64,000 bases of DNA from Gaoshiqia sediminis (lineage in GTDB: Bacteria; Bacteroidota; Bacteroidia; Bacteroidales; Prolixibacteraceae): positions 1 through 64,000 of the forward strand of contig NZ_JAPAAF010000017.1 in assembly GCF_025907915.1 (NCBI RefSeq), written 5' to 3'. Positions 8,050-16,033 of this stretch are shown in pieces. The position numbers and the translations under genes are program-made. The notes under the pieces were generated by a model. That model made no database searches, was not told the origin of the DNA, and worked only from the letters and a program-made list of their open reading frames with translations. Within the stretch, counting starts at the first letter, position 1, and each line of letters begins with the position of its first letter.

Positions 8050-8062
8050 AATACCATATACC

Positions 8063-8956
8063 ATGAATGTAACAATTATCGGACTGGGGCTAATTGGCGG
8101 GTCAATCGCCAAAGATTTGCGGAAATCCAGGTTTGCGACTCATCTGACCGGGGTAGAGGCAAATGTTTCAAATGCCGAAAAAGCCTTGGAGATCAAGTTG
8201 GTTGATGAAGTTCTTCCGTTGGAAGCAGCGGTACAAAAAGCCGACCTGGTTGTCCTGGCTATTCCGGTCGACAAAATATTGGAGCTGTTGCCTGTGGTAC
8301 TCGATTTGGTTTCGGACCGGACAACGGTCACGGATATGGGATCGACCAAAAAGGAAATTGCCCAAGCCATTGAAAACCATCCGAAACGACGGAACTACAT
8401 TGCCGCCCACCCTATGTCGGGAACCGAATATTCGGGGCCAACAGCCGCATTGGAAGGGCTTTTTACCGGGAAGATCGCTATTGTTTGCGATCACGAGAAA
8501 AGCGGGCCGCAGCATCTGGCACTGATCGAAAAAATGTTTCAAACCATGGGAATGAATATTGCCTACATGTCGGCCGATGAGCAGGACCACAGCACGGCCT
8601 ACATTTCGCATCTGCCGCACGCGGCGGCTTTTGCGCTGGCCAACGCCGTGCAGGACAAAGAAGACCGCTCCATTATTTTTGACCTGGCCAGCGGGGGGTT
8701 TCGTTCTACCGTGCGCCTGGCAAAAAGTACGCCCACTATGTGGGGGCCAATCTTTCAACAAAACAAGCAATACGTTGTTGAATCGCTGGAAGTGTATATC
8801 AAACACCTGATTGACTTTAAAGAAAGTATTGAGCACGATGAGCAACGCATGTACGCGCTCATGGAGAATGCGAATAAGATCAGGGGTATTCTGGGAGGGG
8901 AAAACCCTTCGCTGATCAAGAACGAAGAGAAGATTGTTAAATTTTATACAAAATAA
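8063..8956 (+). CDS. tyrA: Prephenate dehydrogenase
   Basis: 297 residues. N-terminal Rossmann fold with GLGLIGGSIAKDL, followed by the conserved HPMSGTEYSGP segment that contributes to prephenate binding and the helical C-terminal dimerisation domain. It oxidises and decarboxylates prephenate to 4-hydroxyphenylpyruvate, the tyrosine precursor. No C-terminal ACT domain is present, so direct tyrosine feedback through ACT is unlikely; the upstream attenuator offers control at the RNA level instead. The next gene starts one base after the stop codon. Confidence 0.95.
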   Translation: MNVTIIGLGLIGGSIAKDLRKSRFATHLTGVEANVSNAEKALEIKLVDEVLPLEAAVQKADLVVLAIPVDKILELLPVVLDLVSDRTTVTDMGSTKKEIAQAIENHPKRRNYIAAHPMSGTEYSGPTAALEGLFTGKIAIVCDHEKSGPQHLALIEKMFQTMGMNIAYMSADEQDHSTAYISHLPHAAAFALANAVQDKEDRSIIFDLASGGFRSTVRLAKSTPTMWGPIFQQNKQYVVESLEVYIKHLIDFKESIEHDEQRMYALMENANKIRGILGGENPSLIKNEEKIVKFYTK

Positions 8957-8957
8957 G

Positions 8958-10049
8958 ATGGGAATAGAATTAGACATCAGGCCAATTAAAGCATGGCTGC
9001 CCAATATCAACAATCCGTTGGTGATCTCCGGGCCATGCAGCCTCGAAACCGAAGAGCAAACGCTGGAGACTGCCCGTTTGCTGGCAAAAGATCCGCGGGT
9101 TTTCATTTTCCGTGGTGGTGTTTGGAAACCGCGTACGCGTCCGGGTAGCTTCGAAGGAGTAGGCTCCATCGGTCTGAAATGGTTGCAGATGGTGAAACAG
9201 GAAACCGGGCTGCCGGTAGGAACTGAAGTGGCCAATGCCCAGCATACCGAGGAGGCGTTAAAAGCAGGATTGGATGTGATCTGGATTGGCGCACGCTCAA
9301 CAGCCAGCCCGTTTGTGGTGCAGGAAATTGCCGACGTAGTGAAGGGAACGGATGCCGTAGTAATGGTGAAAAACCCGGTAAATCCGGATGTGCAGTTATG
9401 GATTGGCGCCCTGGAACGCCTGAACCAGGCCGGCATTAAAAACCTGGTTGGTATCCATCGAGGCTTCACTCCTTTCCGCGAAACCAAATACCGGAACCAT
9501 CCCAACTGGAGTACCTTTATTGAGCTGCGGCGCTTGCTGCCCAACTTGCCGGTTATTTGCGATCCGAGCCACATTGCCGGGAAACGCGAATACTTGTTCG
9601 AAATCTCTCAAAAGGCATTCGACATGGGGATGGACGGTTTGATGATTGAGTCGCACCGCGACCCATCGTGTGCCCTGAGTGATAAAGATCAGCAGGTTAC
9701 CCCGGCCGAATTGGCCAAAATCCTGGACAAACTGGTCATCCGAAATGCCACCATCGAAAACAAACAGTTTGAAAATCAGCTGGAATTGCTTCGCAGCCGG
9801 ATCGATGCACTGGACACTGAGTTGATGGAGGTATTGTCGTCGCGGATGGAAATTGCCCGTGAAATTGGGCGGTACAAAAAGGAAAATAACGTGACGGCGC
9901 TTCAGATCAGCCGTTGGACCGAGTTGATGAACAACCGTATTGCCCTGGGGGAAAAACTCAACCTGAACAAAACATTTGTACAGATCTTGTTCCAGTTAAT
10001 TCACGAAGATTCGGTGCGTATGCAGACCGAAATTATGGACGAGGAATAG
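8958..10049 (+). CDS. Bifunctional DAHP synthase / chorismate mutase
   Basis: 363 residues from ATG 8958, one base past the tyrA stop; a frame opening at 8934 would overlap tyrA and is less likely. Residues 1-260 are a class I beta (KDPG-type) DAHP synthase: SGPCSLET, FRGGVWKPRTRPGSF, GIHRGF and DPSHIAGKR. Residues 270-360 are an AroQ-type chorismate mutase helix bundle (LLRSRIDALDTELMEVLSSRMEIAREIGRYKKEN). It therefore catalyses the first committed step of the shikimate pathway and the branch towards Phe/Tyr. The fusion is usual in Bacteroidota, where the mutase domain also serves as an allosteric sensor of prephenate. Confidence 0.95.
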   Translation: MGIELDIRPIKAWLPNINNPLVISGPCSLETEEQTLETARLLAKDPRVFIFRGGVWKPRTRPGSFEGVGSIGLKWLQMVKQETGLPVGTEVANAQHTEEALKAGLDVIWIGARSTASPFVVQEIADVVKGTDAVVMVKNPVNPDVQLWIGALERLNQAGIKNLVGIHRGFTPFRETKYRNHPNWSTFIELRRLLPNLPVICDPSHIAGKREYLFEISQKAFDMGMDGLMIESHRDPSCALSDKDQQVTPAELAKILDKLVIRNATIENKQFENQLELLRSRIDALDTELMEVLSSRMEIAREIGRYKKENNVTALQISRWTELMNNRIALGEKLNLNKTFVQILFQLIHEDSVRMQTEIMDEE

Positions 10050-10070
10050 GCTTTTAAGGATAAATATCAG

Positions 10071-10099
10071 AGGGATTGCCGCAAGGTGGTCCCTTTTTT
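10071..10099 (+). terminator. Terminator of tyrA operon
   Basis: AGGGATTGCC (10071-10080) pairs with GGTGGTCCCT (10085-10094) including three G-U pairs, with a GCAA tetraloop, followed by T-run 10094-10099. It lies 21 bp after the DAHP synthase/chorismate mutase stop and abuts the convergent rnpA stop codon. Confidence 0.85.
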
Positions 10100-10478
10100 A
10101 GTTGATAAGTCCGGCCAATTTGGTCAGGGCTTTTTTCATGCTCTTTTCAATAACCTCGTAATCTTTGATCTCTTTGGCAGAATAAATGAACATCACAGCA
10201 AGTTGTTCACCCTCGGGCAAAGCTTGGTACAGGATAGCCTTGTGCAGGCGATAGGCCTCGCGCATGCGTCGCTTCAGGTAATTTCTTTTGACGGCCCGTT
10301 TGAAATTCTTTTTGGATACGGAAAACGCTGCCTGCACCGGGTAGGGTGATAGGACTGACATTTTGCAATAAACCACTTTCAGTGGGAAAATAAAGAAGGA
10401 CTGCCCATCGGAAAATAAGCTTCCAATAGCTTTCCGGCTGCACAGCCGTTCCTGTTTCTTTAAGCTGTATTCGCTCAT
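10098..10478 (-). CDS. rnpA: Ribonuclease P protein component
   Basis: 126 residues from ATG 10478 (MSEYSLKKQERL); the frame is open to 10496, but the internal ATG gives the usual length. The signature is the RNR region KRAVKRNYLKRRMREAYR, preceded by AAFSVSKK. The protein assists RNase P RNA in 5' maturation of tRNA. In Bacteroidota it commonly lies beside hemD and DUF4271 genes, as here, rather than beside rpmH. Confidence 0.95.
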   Translation of the reverse strand: MSEYSLKKQERLCSRKAIGSLFSDGQSFFIFPLKVVYCKMSVLSPYPVQAAFSVSKKNFKRAVKRNYLKRRMREAYRLHKAILYQALPEGEQLAVMFIYSAKEIKDYEVIEKSMKKALTKLAGLIN

Positions 10479-10497
10479 CTTCCGGCTAAAGTACAAT

Positions 10498-10520
10498 AAA
10501 AAAAGGGGAAAATATTCCCC
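10498..10520 (-). terminator. Terminator between hemD and rnpA
   Basis: GGGGAA (10505-10510), loop AATA, TTCCCC (10515-10520); on the minus strand it is followed by seven U from the A-run 10498-10504. It would end the DUF4271-hemD transcript and leave rnpA to read-through or its own promoter. T residues at 10521-10524 give partial function on the other strand. Confidence 0.75.
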
Positions 10521-10544
10521 TTTTCCTGTATGTGGATTTGTACA

Positions 10545-11294
10545 CTATTTTGTTTTGTTGTGCTTTTTGATAAACTGCTCCAGGGCCATGGTCATGGATG
10601 GGGCCTGGGCCGTTGGTGCTTCAATATCGAGGCGCAGGCCTGCTTCTTTTACTGCAGCAGCCGTGCTGGGTCCGAATGAGGCAATTTTAGTCTCGTTTTG
10701 CTCAAAGTCGGGGAAGTTTTGTTTTAGCGACTTGATTCCGGATGGGCTGAAAAAAACCAGAATATCATAGTTAACTTCTTTCAGGTCCGATAAGTCGCTG
10801 CTTACTGTGCGGTAAAGGATTGCCTTGGTGTATTTAAAGCCGCCCTTATCGAGCAACTCGGGGATTTCTTGTTTGTGGATGTGCGACAGCGGAACCAAAA
10901 ACTTATCGTCTTTGTGTTTCTTCATCACTTCGATCAAGTCGGAAAATTTTCCGTTTCCGTAAAAGATTTTCCGTTTCCGATAAACAATATATTTTTGCAG
11001 GTAGAACGCTGTGGCCTCGGAAATACAAAAATATTTCATCGTATCAGGTACGGTAATGCGGGTTTCCTGGCAAATGCGGAAGAAGTGGTCGATAGCGGTA
11101 CGACTGGTAAAAATGACGGCTGTATGATCCAAAATCTGGATTCTGGTCTGCCTGAACTCTTTTGCAGAAACTCCCTCAACCTGAATGAAAGGTCGGAAGT
11201 CAACCTGAACACATGTTTTTTCAGCTAAATCAAAATAAGGGGATTTTGCGGACTCAGGCTTGGGCTGTGAAACTAAAATTTTCTTGATTTTCAA
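10545..11294 (-). CDS. hemD: Uroporphyrinogen-III synthase family protein
   Basis: 249 residues. Two-domain HemD fold with the recognisable segments VIFTSRTAIDHFF, KFLVPLSH and the C-terminal FFSPSGIKSLKQ ... KIASFGPSTAAAVKEAGLRLDIEAPTAQAPSM. HemD closes hydroxymethylbilane to uroporphyrinogen III in haem and corrin synthesis. Sequence conservation in this family is low, so catalytic competence is inferred. It lies 31 bp downstream of the DUF4271 membrane gene, a pairing conserved in Bacteroidota. Confidence 0.88.
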   Translation of the reverse strand: MKIKKILVSQPKPESAKSPYFDLAEKTCVQVDFRPFIQVEGVSAKEFRQTRIQILDHTAVIFTSRTAIDHFFRICQETRITVPDTMKYFCISEATAFYLQKYIVYRKRKIFYGNGKFSDLIEVMKKHKDDKFLVPLSHIHKQEIPELLDKGGFKYTKAILYRTVSSDLSDLKEVNYDILVFFSPSGIKSLKQNFPDFEQNETKIASFGPSTAAAVKEAGLRLDIEAPTAQAPSMTMALEQFIKKHNKTK

Positions 11295-11325
11295 GATGTT
11301 TATCTTTTAAAAGTTATGGACCAAC

Positions 11326-12294
11326 TTATACCAACACCAATTTGTAGATAAATAATAATGGTAATATTTCAAGGGCACAAAGGTACAAAATCAAATAAAA
11401 TATTGAAAAATGTTTTCTCATTAAAATTCGTATCCCCCGAAATATTAACAAAATGTAAAAAAAACAGATGGCCACCAGGCCCGGAAGAATGGCCCACTGC
11501 GGGTCGGGCAGGGGGGTAAAGGCAACAACCAGGCTGATTGGAAGTAACACCAATCCCAGTATCCGGTTGTAAACACTCATGTTAAACAGAAATTCCTGTG
11601 TGTCGGGCAGGCCTCCGCTTATGTTCCCCTGGAAAAGGTAAACCAGCCGCTTTAGTAAAAAATAGAGGACAACGCCTGAAAAGATCAGCAAATACAGGAC
11701 AACTGAGTTAATTTCGATACTCACCCGGAATACCTCCACTGCCTGAAAGAGGAACAGGCTGAATACAAGGTAGAAAATCACATCCAACCGGAAGGAAGCA
11801 TGTGTCAGGCTTAAAGAGCGTTCGCGGAACAGGCGGGAGGACGAGCTATAGTTTATCGTGGAATCGATTAGCTGAACAAGGTATTTATTGAAAAACAACC
11901 GGACGGTAGCAAACAACACGAGTGTCAGCAGAAAGATGCCCACGACCCAGTCCGGCGTACCCCTGTCAATTTTTTTTTCTGGCAAAACAAGCTCGTTTCT
12001 TCCCGGAGCGGCGGTATATAAAACAATTTCGTCGGGCTGGATGGCCACCACGGGTGGTTGTGTGAGAATCTCGTTATTCTGGCGTCGGCTGAGCTGGTTT
12101 TTATTCAAATAGGCGGCTGCAGCTTTATTCCTTGCATCTTGCAATGTATCGCGTTGACTTACCGAATCAACAAAACGCACATCCATCGGCTCAATTAGTT
12201 TCCGGGAAATATCGAGTGATTGAGACGACTTGAACTCAACAGCCTGGTGAAGTTGCTTTAAGAGGGTGTCTTGCTGAAGTGCAGGTTGTATCAT
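11326..12294 (-). CDS. DUF4271 integral membrane protein
   Basis: 322 residues from ATG 12294; a TTG at 12321 would place the start inside the likely -7 box, so the ATG is preferred. The first ~105 residues are soluble and low in complexity (many Gln/Asn), then come about six membrane segments (VVGIFLLTLVLFATV, VIFYLVFSLFLFQAVEVF, SVVLYLLIFSGVVLYFLL, ILGLVLLPISLVVAF, AILPGLVAICFFYILLIF, YLILYLCALEILPLLFIYKLVLV). This is the DUF4271 family, found almost only in Bacteroidota, next to hemD. Its role is not established. Confidence 0.88.
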   Translation of the reverse strand: MIQPALQQDTLLKQLHQAVEFKSSQSLDISRKLIEPMDVRFVDSVSQRDTLQDARNKAAAAYLNKNQLSRRQNNEILTQPPVVAIQPDEIVLYTAAPGRNELVLPEKKIDRGTPDWVVGIFLLTLVLFATVRLFFNKYLVQLIDSTINYSSSSRLFRERSLSLTHASFRLDVIFYLVFSLFLFQAVEVFRVSIEINSVVLYLLIFSGVVLYFLLKRLVYLFQGNISGGLPDTQEFLFNMSVYNRILGLVLLPISLVVAFTPLPDPQWAILPGLVAICFFYILLIFRGIRILMRKHFSIFYLILYLCALEILPLLFIYKLVLV

Positions 12295-12318
12295 GCTGCC
12301 GTTTGGTAAATTTCGTTG

Positions 12319-12365
12319 CAAAAGTAACTATTTCCGAGGTTAAAAAAGAGAAGCTGCTACCTTTG
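12319..12365. promoter_or_regulatory. Divergent -7 elements for DUF4271 and dus genes
   Basis: CAAAAGTA at 12319-12326 reads TACTTTTG on the minus strand, 25 bp before the DUF4271 ATG. TACCTTTG at 12358-12365 on the plus strand precedes the dus ATG (12392) by 26 bp. Both fit TAnnTTTG. Neither has a good TTTG at the -33 position, so the assignment rests on the -7 boxes alone. Confidence 0.45.
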
Positions 12366-12391
12366 CCCATTAAATATTTATTAACCGGCAC

Positions 12392-13294
12392 ATGTCGTCA
12401 CCCGATTTGTTTTACCTGGCACCTTTGCAGGGATTTACCGATTTTGTTTACCGCCGTTGCTACCAACAGCTGTTTGGCGATATTGACGAATACTATATTC
12501 CTTACATTGCGGCCGGGAGCGGGAGTAAAATAAGGAACAGTCAGTTCCGTGAAATTCTGCCCGAAAATAACGGACAGCTTCTCGTTGTGCCCCAAATTTT
12601 GTGCGCGAATGGGGAAGAAACAAAACAGCTTGCCGGGGAGCTGAGAAATTTTGGCTATCGAAAAGTTAACCTGAACTTGGGATGCCCGTATCCCATGGCC
12701 ACCAACCGGGGCCGGGGCACTGGTTTGCTGGAAAATCCCGAAAAGCTGAAAGAGGTGCTTGATATCTTGTTTGGTGAATTCGATTTCGAGGTTTCAGTTA
12801 AGTTCCGGGCCGGGCTAATCTGTGAGCATACCATCTTCGATCGGCTGGAATTGCTGGGAAGCTACCCTTTCAGGAAGATGATCTTTCATCCGCGTACAGC
12901 AAACCAATTATACAAAGGAACGGCCAATCGGGAACTGTTTGCCAGGCTGGCCTCCATGAGCCAACATCCGCTGGTGTATAACGGCGATATTCAATCGGTT
13001 TCCGACCTGGACGAGATTAAAAGGCAGGTGCCCAACCAAAACGAATGGATGATTGGACGCGGCATTTTAGCCGATCCTTTTCTGGTGAGCAGACTCAAAG
13101 GTCACTTGCCCAATCAGGCAACCCAGCGGGATATGAAATGGCAGTTCCATGAAATGATGCTCGAATCCTATCGCCAAATTTTCCCGGATCAGGGGCAAGT
13201 ATTTGAAAAAATGAAAGCATTCTGGAGCTATTTTCAGAGAGTTTTGCCAACCCGCACAAAGCTTTTAAACCCATCAAAAAAGCCAGAAATCTGA
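12392..13294 (+). CDS. tRNA-dihydrouridine synthase
   Basis: 300 residues. FMN-binding TIM barrel starting YLAPLQGFTDFVYRR, with catalytic cysteine in NLNLGCPYPMATNRGRGTGLL, the VSVKFRAGL strand, and the phosphate-binding end YNGDIQS ... IGRGILADPFL. Dus enzymes reduce uridines in the D-loop of tRNA with NADPH. The short form and sequence place it in the general COG0042 family; I cannot say which tRNA position it modifies. Transcribed divergently from DUF4271. Confidence 0.93.
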   Translation: MSSPDLFYLAPLQGFTDFVYRRCYQQLFGDIDEYYIPYIAAGSGSKIRNSQFREILPENNGQLLVVPQILCANGEETKQLAGELRNFGYRKVNLNLGCPYPMATNRGRGTGLLENPEKLKEVLDILFGEFDFEVSVKFRAGLICEHTIFDRLELLGSYPFRKMIFHPRTANQLYKGTANRELFARLASMSQHPLVYNGDIQSVSDLDEIKRQVPNQNEWMIGRGILADPFLVSRLKGHLPNQATQRDMKWQFHEMMLESYRQIFPDQGQVFEKMKAFWSYFQRVLPTRTKLLNPSKKPEI

Positions 13295-13584
13295 CCGCCT
13301 TCCTTCAGATTTATCCCTCCGTATTTAAGAATGATTAGGACGAAGCGGACAATTTCCGGAGTCAGTTTATAAAAATTTAACATCCGAAGAAACCTGTGTC
13401 TATCATATTTCGTTTATGATACCACATTGTTAATAAGACAGATATGTCTTTATCATTTTCATGGTTATCGCCGTTATATTCCCCACGTGTTAAATTTGAT
13501 CATACAAACATCTATATTTCTACATATATCAATGTAAATTCTTATTTTTGCCTCAGGAAACTATAAAACACAAAGACTATTGAT
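13295..13584. promoter_or_regulatory. Upstream region of RND efflux operon with two palindromes
   Basis: Two short perfect inverted repeats lie here: ATCATA (13402-13407) with TATGAT (13415-13420), and AAGACA (13435-13440) with TGTCTT (13445-13450). A -7-like TATTTTTG is at 13543-13550, 35 bp before the tolC-like ATG; a clear -33 TTTG is missing, which could mean an activator or a weak promoter. The palindromes resemble operators of homodimeric regulators, but no regulator gene adjoins the operon. Confidence 0.4.
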
Positions 13585-14916
13585 ATGATACAAAGATTAA
13601 ACATTTTCGTACTGCTTATCAGTCTGGCTCTGCCTTTTGGTGCTCGTAGCCAAACCCGGCAGATCAGTCTGGATGAGGCCCTGCAGCTTGCCGATGAAAA
13701 CAACCTGACCACCCGGAGTGCCGAAGCTCGCGAAGCCGCTGCACGCGGTGCTTACCGGATGACCAACTCTGTATTTCTACCCGGTGTGTCAGTCAGCCAC
13801 ACCGGCATTTCTACAAACGATCCTTTGTCGTCGTTCGGATTTAAACTGAAACAGGAAATTGTTGGCCAGGCCGATTTCGACCCGGCCCGGTTAAACGATC
13901 CGGATGACATCGAACATTTCAACACCAAATTGGAAGTTCAGCAGCCGCTGTTGAACATGGACGGCATTTATGCCCGCAAGGCTGCCCGTAATCAGTACGA
14001 GGCCATGTCGTTACAAAGCAATCGGGTAAAACAAAACATCCGGTATGAAGTGAAAAAGGCCTACTATATGCTCGAACTCGCCCGATCATCGGTGCAAGTG
14101 CTGGAACAGTCGGTTAAGGTGGCCGAGGAGGCGCTGAAACTAACCCGCGAAAGCGAAAAGCAAGGGTTTGTAAAACAAGCCGATGTGCTTGAGGCGGCCG
14201 TGCGTTTGGATGAACGCCAAAACCAACTTCGCGAAGCCAACAACCAGTTGCAGACGGCCAACGAATTTCTGGCCCATTTGCTCGGTCTCGACTTGGGAAC
14301 AACCATCGAAACGGTTGATTCGCTGATTCAGCCGCCAGCACAATTTTTCGTTGAAAATCAGTCCGCCAACCTGGAAAACCGCTCCGACCTGAAAGCTTAT
14401 CAGAAACAAATTGAAGCCGGCGAGAACATGCTGAAATCCGAGAAAATGAAGTTCATCCCCCGTGTGAACGCTTTTGGTAGCTACGAGTGGAACGACAGCA
14501 AGTTACTGGGCACCGCAGCCAATAACTACATGGTAGGCGCCACGCTTAGCTGGAATCTGTTCAGCGGATATAAAAATATCGGCAGCGCTCAGCAGGCCAG
14601 CGCCCGTTTGGATGAAGCCCGCACCAATTACCAGGATTATCTGTCTCAAAGCCACATACAATTCAACCGTTCAAAACGAAATCTGGAATTGAGTTTCCAA
14701 CAAATACAAACCAGCAAGCTGGCCAAAGAACAAGCCGAGGAATCCTTCCGCATCCGTACCGACCGCTACAAACAAGGTCTGGAAAAAACCACCGACCTGC
14801 TGATTTCGGAAGCGTTGGCCTCGCAAAAGAAATTGCAATACATTCAATCGATTTATAATTACAAGCAAGCCACATTTGAAATGGAATTGCTTCTCGAACA
14901 AGATATTAACGAATAA
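13585..14916 (+). CDS. TolC family outer membrane efflux protein
   Basis: 443 residues with a signal peptide (residues 1-22, ending ARSQ). Two TolC-type repeats: ISLDEALQLADENN at the start of the first and a second repeat after residue ~220, rich in coiled-coil heptads (ANNQLQTANEFLAHLLGL). The protein forms the outer-membrane channel and periplasmic helical barrel of a tripartite pump. It is the first gene of a five-gene operon with membrane-fusion protein, RND permease and two small proteins. Confidence 0.93.
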   Translation: MIQRLNIFVLLISLALPFGARSQTRQISLDEALQLADENNLTTRSAEAREAAARGAYRMTNSVFLPGVSVSHTGISTNDPLSSFGFKLKQEIVGQADFDPARLNDPDDIEHFNTKLEVQQPLLNMDGIYARKAARNQYEAMSLQSNRVKQNIRYEVKKAYYMLELARSSVQVLEQSVKVAEEALKLTRESEKQGFVKQADVLEAAVRLDERQNQLREANNQLQTANEFLAHLLGLDLGTTIETVDSLIQPPAQFFVENQSANLENRSDLKAYQKQIEAGENMLKSEKMKFIPRVNAFGSYEWNDSKLLGTAANNYMVGATLSWNLFSGYKNIGSAQQASARLDEARTNYQDYLSQSHIQFNRSKRNLELSFQQIQTSKLAKEQAEESFRIRTDRYKQGLEKTTDLLISEALASQKKLQYIQSIYNYKQATFEMELLLEQDINE

Positions 14917-14921
14917 AAGCC

Positions 14922-16022
14922 ATGATAACAATGAAAGCAAATTTGTACAGATTTAGCCTGATCGCCCTGACTGTTTTTTCAGGGGCACTCATCTTTTCGT
15001 CATGCGGAGGCAAAAAAGCCGAAAGCCAGATGACCGGGCCCAAAGTAGCGGCCACGGTTGCTGTTGCTGAGTTGAAAGACTATCCTTCGCAATATAGTTT
15101 TTCAGGGAAAATTGAAGCCGAAAAGCAAGCTACGCTGAGTACACGCATGATGGGGCAAGTGGAGCGGATTTACGTAAAACGCGGACAGCAAGTTAAGCAA
15201 GGCGACCTGCTGCTGCAGATCCGTAACCAGGATGTCCTGGCCAAAAAAGCACAGGTGGAAGCCAGCAAGGTGGAAGCCTCAACGGCTTTTGCCAGCGCTG
15301 AGAAGGACCTGAAACGCTTTGAGGCGTTGTATGCCACCAACAGTGCTTCGGATAAGGAAATGGACGACATCCGCACCCACTACCAAATGGCCAAAGCCCG
15401 TCTCGAGGCAGTTGCCCAAATGGAAAAAGAAGTGGAAGAATCGATTCGTTACACGACGATTCGTGCTCCTTACAGCGGAGTAGTTACCGGTAAGTTTATT
15501 GAGGAAGGTGATATGGCCAATCCGGGTATGCCTTTGCTGGGTATGGAAAGCCCGGCACAGTGGAAGGTGATTGCCCGCATTCCCGAAGCCGACATTGCCC
15601 GGTTAAAGTTGAACGACCCGGTGAAGGTAAATATTAATGCGTTGGAGGGGTTAATCCTGGACGGGACTATTGCCGAAATAAACCCTTCGTCAGGAACTAC
15701 CGGCAACCAGTTTGAAGCCAAAATCGGGATCAACGCCCGGGGGGAAGATACAAATCGACTTTACAGTGGCATGTACGCTACCGTGGTTTACGAAAAAGGG
15801 ACCTCCCCGTTGATGCTGGTTCCGCAAACTGCTTTGGTACATCGCGGACAACTTACAGGTATTTACACTGTCAGTCAAAACGGTACGGCCCTGCTCCGGT
15901 GGATCCGTCCGGGAAAAAGCTTCGGCGACTCGGTAGAGGTGCTCTCGGGCCTGACTGACGGCGAAAAATACATTCAGACAACCGAAGGGAAGCTGTATGA
16001 TGGCGCTTTAATTGAAAACTAA
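14922..16022 (+). CDS. RND efflux periplasmic adaptor (HlyD/AcrA family) lipoprotein
   Basis: 366 residues. The N terminus is a lipoprotein signal with lipobox around FSSCGG (Cys ~29), so the adaptor is probably lipid-anchored. It has the barrel-sandwich halves (GQVERIYVKRGQQVKQGDLLLQIR and YTTIRAPYSGVVTGKFIEEGDMANPG) around an alpha-hairpin with long heptads, then beta-barrel and membrane-proximal domains. Start may be 14922 or the ATG at 14931. Links the TolC-like channel upstream to the permease downstream. Confidence 0.93.
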   Translation: MITMKANLYRFSLIALTVFSGALIFSSCGGKKAESQMTGPKVAATVAVAELKDYPSQYSFSGKIEAEKQATLSTRMMGQVERIYVKRGQQVKQGDLLLQIRNQDVLAKKAQVEASKVEASTAFASAEKDLKRFEALYATNSASDKEMDDIRTHYQMAKARLEAVAQMEKEVEESIRYTTIRAPYSGVVTGKFIEEGDMANPGMPLLGMESPAQWKVIARIPEADIARLKLNDPVKVNINALEGLILDGTIAEINPSSGTTGNQFEAKIGINARGEDTNRLYSGMYATVVYEKGTSPLMLVPQTALVHRGQLTGIYTVSQNGTALLRWIRPGKSFGDSVEVLSGLTDGEKYIQTTEGKLYDGALIEN

Positions 16023-16033
16023 ACAGAGGAAAC

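Noticed and set aside
7895-8062. T-box or riboswitch in the tyrA leader
   Set aside because: No T-box consensus or specifier loop is visible, and T-boxes are not expected in this phylum; the leader peptide explains the structure better.
8168-9574. 468-residue minus-strand frame over tyrA and DAHP synthase
   Set aside because: Overlaps two well-identified genes and shows no domain.
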